Origin: an uncultured Ignavibacteria bacterium
GTDB lineage: Bacteria; Bacteroidota; Ignavibacteria; Tepidaquicellales; Tepidaquicellaceae
NCBI GenBank assembly: GCA_937924675.1
Contig: CALEVL010000092.1
Location: 1 to 5,017 of the forward strand
Reading direction: 5' to 3'
Length of the DNA: 5,017 nucleotides
The notes beneath the pieces were generated by a model that was not told the DNA's origin, did no database searches, and saw only the letters and a list, made by a program, of their open reading frames with translations. The position numbers and the translations under genes were made by a program. Shown one piece after another: positions 1 to 5,017 of this stretch (positions are counted from its first letter, which is position 1; each line of letters opens with the position of its first letter).

Positions 1-6
1 AAAGGA
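1..6 (+). promoter_or_regulatory. Shine-Dalgarno sequence of the first gene
   Basis: AAAGGA lies 7 bases upstream of the ATG at 14, a normal spacing. It supports that ATG as the start, together with the signal peptide that begins immediately after it. Only 13 bases precede the gene in this window, so its promoter cannot be seen. Confidence 0.7.
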
Positions 7-13
7 AGTTATT

Positions 14-1393
14 ATGAAACACACCTCACATTCCCGCGCAGTCAGGTTTCTTTCGAGCCTGTTGTATTTCTTCAGCATCTTCATATTCATCAATGCGTTC
101 AACTTTCAGCATAATCCGCCCACGGGATGGTACAGGCAAATTCTGCCGCAAAACCTTCCGCCGATAAATGTCCTGACTTTTAAGGACAGCCTGACAGGGT
201 ATGCAGTTACAATGCGGAATTTAGACAACAAGTCATATGTCATCAAAACAACTGACGGCGGCGATAACTGGAGCTTTGTTCTAACTGATAGCTCGGGGAG
301 AATGTTTACTGATGTCGAGTTCCTCAATGCAAGTAATGGGTTTGTTTGTACTGACTATCAGACGGGAGGGGCAAGATTGTTTGCGACCACAAATGGCGGA
401 AATGAATGGAATGTTCTGAATAATCCAAGCACATATTTCACATATGAAGATATGTACGTCTTAAGTGAAACTGAGATATGGGCTGTAAATAGTGAGCCGC
501 TTGAAGGCGGCGTATTCAGAACTACAAACGGCGGCATTACATGGCAAAGAAAGCATTACATGTCATCTCAAGCCGACAGGGTTTATATGATAAATTCAAG
601 AATAGGGTTTATCAGTAACGGAGATAATGTCAATTCATGGTTGAGAAAGACAACAGATGCCGGAGACACATGGGTAGAGATCCCAAACGGTGATGGCTGG
701 TATAATATGTTCTTTCAAGACTCTCTAAAGGGCTGGAGAGCACTCTTCCAGAATGACAATTTCCAAAAAACTACTGACGGTGGGTTAACGTGGAATACTA
801 TCATACATGCAGTTTCAGGCGGCAACCCCGTATTGGGTGCAACATCTTTTACAATCTTAGGTGATACAATCTGGGGAATCAATCCGTCCGGCGCAATATT
901 GTTTCCGAATAATCAATACAGAGGTGTCATCTTTAAGTCAACAGACTCAGGCTCGCATTGGGGGTATCAGCTCCCTGACACATCATTCAGAATGACTTTC
1001 TTTAAGTTCTGTCAGTTCCTTAGTCCGGAAGTTGGATGGGCTTATAGTTCAGTTCATACCGTTACCGGCGGAGACTCGGCAACCTATCCGCTTACTTCCG
1101 TCAGTAACCAAAGCATCAGTCTGCCTAGTGGGTTCAGGCTGTATCAGAATTATCCCAATCCGTTCAATCCAAGTACAACGATTGAGTACGAATTGGATAT
1201 ATCAAGCAATGTATTGCTGAAGTTATCAGATACGCAAGGCAAGGAAGTTCGCACATTAGTTAATTCAAGTCAACAGTCCGGAAAACACAAAGTTGAATTT
1301 GATGCTGAAGGATTGCCAAGCGGCATCTACTTTTACAGTCTCTATCTGGAAAAGTCTTTTGTTCAAACTAGAAAGATGATACTGATTAGGTAA
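14..1393 (+). CDS. Secreted Asp-box (YCF48/BNR-like) beta-propeller protein with T9SS C-terminal sorting domain
   Basis: This is a 459-residue exported protein of unknown specific role. Residues 1-28 form a signal peptide: a basic start (K2, R8, R11), a long hydrophobic stretch (about 12-26), and a plausible cleavage after A28 (I-N-A). Six Asp-box motifs of the form (S/T)-T-(D/N)-x-G-x-x-W start at residues 79, 125, 170, 213, 253 and 309. Most are paired with a 'G-(W/F/Y)-(A/V/x)' strand such as TGYAV (61-65) or VGWAYS (340-345). This is the pattern of BNR/YCF48-like beta-propellers, which are structural or binding modules; no catalytic residues can be assigned. Residues 374-459 form a T9SS type A sorting domain: LYQNYPNPFNPSTTI at 376-390, a GKEVRTLV strand at 409-416, and PSGIYFYSL near 435-443. 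In this family the tail directs export through the outer membrane and is usually removed or used for surface anchoring. The YCF48 resemblance does not imply photosynthesis; such repeats are common in FCB-group secreted proteins. The gene ends with TAA and looks intact. Confidence 0.93.
   Translation: MKHTSHSRAVRFLSSLLYFFSIFIFINAFNFQHNPPTGWYRQILPQNLPPINVLTFKDSLTGYAVTMRNLDNKSYVIKTTDGGDNWSFVLTDSSGRMFTDVEFLNASNGFVCTDYQTGGARLFATTNGGNEWNVLNNPSTYFTYEDMYVLSETEIWAVNSEPLEGGVFRTTNGGITWQRKHYMSSQADRVYMINSRIGFISNGDNVNSWLRKTTDAGDTWVEIPNGDGWYNMFFQDSLKGWRALFQNDNFQKTTDGGLTWNTIIHAVSGGNPVLGATSFTILGDTIWGINPSGAILFPNNQYRGVIFKSTDSGSHWGYQLPDTSFRMTFFKFCQFLSPEVGWAYSSVHTVTGGDSATYPLTSVSNQSISLPSGFRLYQNYPNPFNPSTTIEYELDISSNVLLKLSDTQGKEVRTLVNSSQQSGKHKVEFDAEGLPSGIYFYSLYLEKSFVQTRKMILIR
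248..961 (+). repeat. Six Asp-box repeats within the first protein
   Basis: Six degenerate protein-level repeats are visible: TTDGGDNW (79-86), TTNGGNEW (125-132), TTNGGITW (170-177), TTDAGDTW (213-220), TTDGGLTW (253-260) and STDSGSHW (309-316). Their start-to-start spacings are 46, 45, 43, 40 and 56 residues, consistent with successive blades of a propeller. The last interval is longer, perhaps holding an extra loop or a degenerate blade around residues 270-300. The repeats are conserved at the protein level but not as near-identical DNA, so they look old rather than recently duplicated. Confidence 0.85.
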
Positions 1394-1396
1394 CAA

Positions 1397-1421
1397 GTGC
1401 GATGGTTTAACATCAATGCAC
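1397..1421 (+). other. Bulged hairpin in the intergenic gap
   Basis: GTGCGATG (1397-1404) pairs with CATC (1411-1414) and GCAC (1418-1421) around a 6-base loop, GTTTAA. An AAT bulge (1415-1417) interrupts the 3' arm, so the stem has 8 pairs in two blocks of 4. It begins 3 bases after the stop codon of the first gene. No run of T follows, so it is not a convincing intrinsic terminator. It could stabilise the 3' end of the upstream message or be chance. Confidence 0.35.
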
Positions 1422-1455
1422 GAGATAAATAGCAAGATCAACTAAAATTTTGAAA

Positions 1456-1462
1456 AAAGGAG
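1456..1462 (+). promoter_or_regulatory. Shine-Dalgarno sequence that fixes the start of the second gene
   Basis: AAAGGAG ends 8 bases before the ATG at 1471. This decides the start in favour of 1471 over an in-frame TTG at 1450, which lies upstream of and partly overlaps this site. Starting at 1471 also puts a typical signal peptide (MKKKNLIS...) at the N-terminus. Confidence 0.85.
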
Positions 1463-1470
1463 AAGCAGAA

Positions 1471-4227
1471 ATGAAAAAGAAGAATCTGATTTCAGCCATA
1501 TTGCTTTCTATCACTCTAATATACTCATTCAGCAAGGTCGAGCCAGGCAGTGAAAGGAAATTTACGGAAACACAGTCCGGTGTTGTTCAGGATTCTTTCC
1601 TTCTTGGCGCCATGCATGATTATCTTGATTCAACTTATACATATCTTTCAGACACGCTTGGGTTCAACGTGTGGCATAAATATACGGTGCCCAGAGGTTG
1701 GGGCTGGCCGTTAATGCAAAGCAACATGTACACATTGCCGGCAGATCAGCTTGATACTCCTGTTTACAGGTACTCAGCCGATATCCGTGCAAGACTTGAT
1801 ACAAATATTGCCAATGGACTCCTGACGCTTATGGACAGGCCAAAGTTTCAGTATCTGGCTTTCGGACAAAGGTCTGATTATCAATGCGAGGACATTTCAA
1901 AAGTTGATCAGGACTACTGGTTTTACACTTATTACAACAGCGCCGATAACGGCTCAACTATCAAAGACACTCTGGACTATTCAAACGGCGGCTCCGGTTA
2001 TGTAAAGCGATGCTTCTACAACCGTTCAAACCCGGGTTCCAATGCCCGGATGTTATTTGACTCGCTAAGAGGAAATATGGAACAGATCAATACTTACTGG
2101 GGAGTAACATGGCTGGGAGATTCACATTACGGCTGGTACATAATGCCGAGAATCAGAATTGATTCTGCATTTGCAAACAATCCTGCAAATCAGAACACTG
2201 AAGTGTGCAAAGTGATAATTAAGAACAGGGAAGGAGATTCCATAACGCAAGTGATAAAAGTTAAGAACTTCAAGCCATCAGCTGACTCAGTTTATCGTGG
2301 CAACTTCATAGAGTCGTTCTACACTTATTTTGAAGATCCCATAACCAATCTGACCATTCCCTCCGGATACTGGTTCAATGATGATCCTGCTGTCAGTTTC
2401 GGAGATCAGAACTGTCGCGTTGATTTTAAGGTGTTTTGGTACGACAAGTGCGACATGTGGATTGACAGGATCAGAGTTGAAGATGAGCCTGCACACAGAA
2501 TGATGACTCTGCAGAGTTCCGACTACGAAGAATGGATCCGTGCTGAAGTTCAGGATATTGCCATGGCGGAAATCAACAGTGGAAATGAATCCCCTTACAA
2601 GTTTTACATTGAAGAATTTGAAATGAATCATCTGCCATGCATCGGATATCTGAATAGGAAGATTATTGAATATTCGAATGGCAGAATGAGTCTGATGGTG
2701 AATTACAATCATGATTTGGTGGAGGCATTCATTCCAAACTCCTGGCAGAAACTATTCTCGCCGCAACAGGTTAAAAAGTACTTAATAGATTCAGCCGGAT
2801 TACGCGAGATCTTCACAGAGTGCTACAATTTTGAAGGCTGGAGAGATGACGAACATGGCGGCGGTAGGGAAAGCTATGTGCCAACAACATTGTACAACAG
2901 GCAGAATTATCAGATCCTCGATGGGATTTTGGCTTACAAGATGCTCCCGGCAGACTATGACGACTGGATTCAAGACCACTTTGATAATTACCGAGAACCC
3001 GGACTTAACTTGCGGCATATTCTTCAATTGTCAGATTCCGTTTCGAGATTGGGCAATGTTCCATTTCAATTTCTGCATCAGGCTCATTTGTGGATGGACA
3101 AGGGTCATATGCTTAAGGAGCCTACGAATGAAGAAATGGCCTTAACAGCAAATCTGGCAATAAGTTATGGAGCAAAAGGACTTATGTATTTTGCTTGGGG
3201 TTCGTCAAATTCCACTTATGATACTGCAAGGGTTGACACCACAGGGCCGGTTGTTTGCTCAAGAGGCTTAGTTAACACCGACTACACTCCCCGCAGGTTG
3301 AATGTATATGGACAGAACAAATGGGAAGCTATTAAGCAGATAAATGAGAAGATAAAGAAATGGGATTCATATCTCATGAGATTCGATTCACAAAGAAGTT
3401 CATATATAGTCAGGTCAGAGAAGAATGCTCTGACAAGCGAAACGTTCTTTGATGACATACTGACTTATAAGCCTCTGGATCAGGATTTTCCTTCACATCA
3501 GATTTACCCCGAAACTGAAGCGCAAAGATATCTTCAAGTGGCAACGTTCAACGATCCAAATTCAGAAGTTGATAAATTCTTTATGGTTGTCAACAGAAGG
3601 TGCTCGCCATTCAATCCAAATGATCCGGGATTGATCAGCGGGATCAGGTATGTTACTGTGAAGCTTGATTCAAATCATTCTGATTTCAGCGGCTTCAATA
3701 ACTGGAGTCTGTATGTTCTGGAGAATGATTCACTTACAGCAACATTTGATAAGACAGATAATTCAACAATTAACCTCGGCTGGTTCCTCCCCGGCGAAGG
3801 CAAGCTCTACAAACTCGCACCGGTTATGCAGGAAGGCGGAACGGTCGTTTCAGATGAAGACTGCGGCGGGTTTGAGTTTGAGTGCAGAGGCGAGGTTCTC
3901 AATAACGGGCATAATGTTACGATCAAGCCGCAAACTACAATACTTTTCGCTGGAACAAATGCAAGAATAGTAATGAACGGCGGTTCGTTCTATTCGGGAA
4001 GCAGTTCGGAAAGCATTCCTCTTTACCTGAAAGCAAAATCCAGTGGAACTTGGAGGGGATTGAAGCTCAACAACTGCGAAGATGCGTACTTGCGCAACAC
4101 TGTTTTTGAAAACATATCTCCGTATCCTGTTGACAGTACTTATGCAGTGGAGCTGACAGACTGTGACAACGTACAGGTCACAAACTGCACATTCGATACT
4201 TCACAAACTGGAAAGACAGGTTCATAA
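1471..4227 (+). CDS. Large secreted TIM-barrel glycosidase-like protein with C-terminal beta-helix, interrupted by TAA
   Basis: As read to the first stop this is a 918-residue exported protein that I cannot assign to a named family. Residues 1-21 are a signal peptide (KKK, then a hydrophobic core at 6-20) with no lipobox cysteine. Residues about 40-640 have the character of a TIM-barrel glycosidase: an opening GFNVWHKY (64-71), a FYIEEFEM strand (378-385) whose E381 or E382 could be catalytic, and GNVPFQFLHQAH (528-539). A final barrel strand, SYGAKGLMYFAWGS (565-578), is followed by the helix with QINEKIKKWDSYL (623-635), as in GH-A clan enzymes. A beta-rich stretch at about 280-345, with VDFKVFWYDKCDMWID at 317-332, looks like an inserted carbohydrate-binding-type module. 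Residues about 640-787 look like a beta-sandwich ending in GEGKLYKLAPV (775-785). From about 790 a right-handed beta-helix begins, with GTWRGLKLNN (859-868) and ladder turns LRNTVF (874-879) and TNCTF (904-908). Fourteen cysteines suggest disulfides. The enzyme assignment is inference; the catalytic residues are not established. The stop cuts the helix mid-domain, so this product is probably truncated. Confidence 0.82.
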   Translation: MKKKNLISAILLSITLIYSFSKVEPGSERKFTETQSGVVQDSFLLGAMHDYLDSTYTYLSDTLGFNVWHKYTVPRGWGWPLMQSNMYTLPADQLDTPVYRYSADIRARLDTNIANGLLTLMDRPKFQYLAFGQRSDYQCEDISKVDQDYWFYTYYNSADNGSTIKDTLDYSNGGSGYVKRCFYNRSNPGSNARMLFDSLRGNMEQINTYWGVTWLGDSHYGWYIMPRIRIDSAFANNPANQNTEVCKVIIKNREGDSITQVIKVKNFKPSADSVYRGNFIESFYTYFEDPITNLTIPSGYWFNDDPAVSFGDQNCRVDFKVFWYDKCDMWIDRIRVEDEPAHRMMTLQSSDYEEWIRAEVQDIAMAEINSGNESPYKFYIEEFEMNHLPCIGYLNRKIIEYSNGRMSLMVNYNHDLVEAFIPNSWQKLFSPQQVKKYLIDSAGLREIFTECYNFEGWRDDEHGGGRESYVPTTLYNRQNYQILDGILAYKMLPADYDDWIQDHFDNYREPGLNLRHILQLSDSVSRLGNVPFQFLHQAHLWMDKGHMLKEPTNEEMALTANLAISYGAKGLMYFAWGSSNSTYDTARVDTTGPVVCSRGLVNTDYTPRRLNVYGQNKWEAIKQINEKIKKWDSYLMRFDSQRSSYIVRSEKNALTSETFFDDILTYKPLDQDFPSHQIYPETEAQRYLQVATFNDPNSEVDKFFMVVNRRCSPFNPNDPGLISGIRYVTVKLDSNHSDFSGFNNWSLYVLENDSLTATFDKTDNSTINLGWFLPGEGKLYKLAPVMQEGGTVVSDEDCGGFEFECRGEVLNNGHNVTIKPQTTILFAGTNARIVMNGGSFYSGSSSESIPLYLKAKSSGTWRGLKLNNCEDAYLRNTVFENISPYPVDSTYAVELTDCDNVQVTNCTFDTSQTGKTGS
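4225..4227 (+). other. In-frame TAA interrupting the beta-helix gene
   Basis: The TAA follows codons for TGKTGS and is followed in the same frame by CTT CTT AGC TAC, opening 263 stop-free codons. No insertion or deletion is needed to join the two parts; one base change (for example from CAA, GAA, AAA, TTA, TCA, TAT or TAC) would explain it. No homopolymer is adjacent, so a slippage error is not suggested. The first gene also ends in TAA, so TAA works as a normal stop here. Confidence 0.8.
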
Positions 4228-5017
4228 CTTCTTAGCTACACATCTCAGGGCAGCCCTAAAGACATCTATATCTCAAGCAACACTTTCGGATTGAATATAG
4301 GCGGAATGCCTTCGGTGTCTGTTATCTCCACCGGTTATGATGAAGTGCCTTTGCTGATGGAATGGAATGAATTTCAATCAACCTCAGAGAATAATACTAT
4401 TGCAGTTCTTATGAGCAATGTAACCGGCGGAGCAATTAAGGAAAATAACTTTATCGGTTATGACAAGGCAGTCTTCTTGCTCGGTTCATCAATTGACTTC
4501 TACGGGAACTACATCGTCGGAAGCGATCAAAGTTCAATAGGAATCATTCAGCATTCCGCATCTAATGCAAATCTTTCAGCATCGGGTGAGATGTTCACCG
4601 GAGGATACAACTCAATTACTGCTGAAGGTCAAACCGCAAAATGTATTCAACTTTCAAATTCATATCTATTGATTGATGAAGGATACAACATCTTCCGGCT
4701 CGAAGATTCGCAGACAAACAATTATCATCTTGAAGGAACGATCCCGAATGAACTCGGCGCTGATCCGTATCCGGCAGAGAACAACTGCTTCCAACTTGGC
4801 AACGGACTCCTGGTAAAACACAACTTAAGATGGATAGACGAAACGGAGATAAATCTTGACACGGTACCATCAAGCTGCAATTCAGAAAGGCCGGAGAACC
4901 TGTTGGTCTTTGATCTGGGAAACGGAATATCGGATACGATACACTATTCATCGGGAGGTTCCGGCTCGGGAGCAGGGAAGAGCAATTCAAAATTAAAAAT
5001 TAGAAATTATAAATATG
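4228..5017 (+). pseudogene. Same-frame continuation of the beta-helix protein past the TAA; 3' end beyond window
   Basis: Reading on in the frame of the gene that stops at 4227 gives 263 codons with no stop, running off the window. The product is clearly protein-like and continues the right-handed beta-helix: ladder turns SSNTF (continuation residues 16-20), EWNEF (45-49), KENNFIG (71-77), FYGNYIVG (91-98), GGYNSIT (125-131) and EGYNIF (151-156). After about residue 190 the helix gives way to a segment with NLLVFDLGNGI (224-234), then a Gly/Ser-rich linker (241-250) and an AT-rich coded stretch. A T9SS sorting domain would be expected next, but it is not in the window. There is no convincing restart: in-frame ATGs at 4306 and 4357 lack a well-spaced Shine-Dalgarno sequence and would begin inside the helix without a signal peptide. 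I call it the severed 3' part of the upstream gene. If the TAA is a sequencing error, this and the upstream part are a single intact gene. Confidence 0.8.
4985..5012 (+). repeat. Four tandem AT-rich heptads, ATTNNAA
   Basis: Four consecutive 7-base units are visible: ATTCAAA, ATTAAAA, ATTAGAA and ATTATAA, followed by ATATG at the window edge. Composition changes abruptly here, from a GC-richer Gly/Ser-coding stretch to nearly pure A/T. The run is in the open frame and reads as part of NSKLKIRNYKY. It resembles the short tandem heptanucleotide repeats known from several bacterial genomes, notably cyanobacteria, but I cannot test whether it recurs in this genome. It may continue past 5017. Confidence 0.6.

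Noticed and set aside
1450..1470. Alternative TTG start for the second gene, adding 7 residues
   Set aside because: The Shine-Dalgarno sequence AAAGGAG lies at 1456-1462, downstream of that TTG and correctly spaced for the ATG at 1471, where the signal peptide also begins.
1394..1470. Promoter for the second gene in the gap
   Set aside because: TTTAAC at 1406 and GATAAA at 1424 look vaguely like -35 and -10 boxes, but they are only 12 bases apart, and no TAnnTTTG-type -10 element was found.
2287..2712. Minus-strand open frame of 141 codons inside the second gene
   Set aside because: It lies wholly opposite a well-supported coding region, and its translation shows no recognisable motif or export signal.
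2831..3145. Second + strand frame of 104 codons inside the second gene
   Set aside because: It is fully contained in the large gene in another frame; its Cys/Met/Trp-rich composition is typical of out-of-frame translation.
4225..4227. TAA reassigned to an amino acid in this organism
   Set aside because: The first gene ends at TAA exactly after a complete sorting domain (MILIR), so TAA acts as a normal stop; one internal TAA is better explained by mutation or error.
4616..4990. Minus-strand open frame of 124 codons opposite the continuation
   Set aside because: The + frame here continues the beta-helix pattern. The minus-strand product shows no domain, and no ribosome site was seen, so it is a shadow.
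4306..5017. Independent gene starting at ATG 4306
   Set aside because: The purine-rich GGCGGA directly abuts the ATG with no spacer, there is no signal peptide, and the start would be in the middle of a beta-helix turn.

Overview
The window holds two secreted-protein genes on the + strand, followed by coding sequence that continues past an in-frame stop. The first protein ends in a type IX secretion (T9SS) C-terminal domain of the YQNYPNPFNP type. That tail style, the moderate GC content judged by eye, the signal peptides and the long extracellular-type proteins suggest a member of the Bacteroidota/Chlorobi/Ignavibacteria (FCB) group, most likely an Ignavibacteria-like bacterium. This placement is inferred from protein style only; no phylogenetic marker gene is present.

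Layout: 14-1393 encodes a 459-residue protein with a signal peptide, six Asp-box (BNR/YCF48-like) repeats forming a probable beta-propeller, and the T9SS tail. A 77-base gap (1394-1470) contains a bulged hairpin and a strong Shine-Dalgarno sequence. The second gene runs from 1471 to a TAA at 4225-4227 (918 residues). It has a signal peptide, a large region that looks like a TIM-barrel glycosidase interrupted by a beta-rich insertion, a beta-sandwich-like module, and the start of a right-handed beta-helix.

The most notable point is that the reading frame does not really end at 4227. Reading the same frame past the TAA gives 263 more codons, open to the window edge, and these continue the beta-helix with the same N-x-F ladder and the same repeat spacing. 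The simplest reading is one large gene (at least about 1,180 codons) broken by a single nonsense change or sequencing error. Its real C-terminus, probably a T9SS tail, would lie beyond base 5017. At the edge there is an AT-rich stretch of four ATTNNAA heptads read in-frame.

Function: both products appear to be exported. The first is expected at the cell surface or in the medium via T9SS; the second resembles a large surface protein that may act on or bind polysaccharide. The same orientation and short gap allow co-transcription, but no promoter or clear terminator was identified. I see no mobile element, CRISPR array, RNA gene or defence system here.
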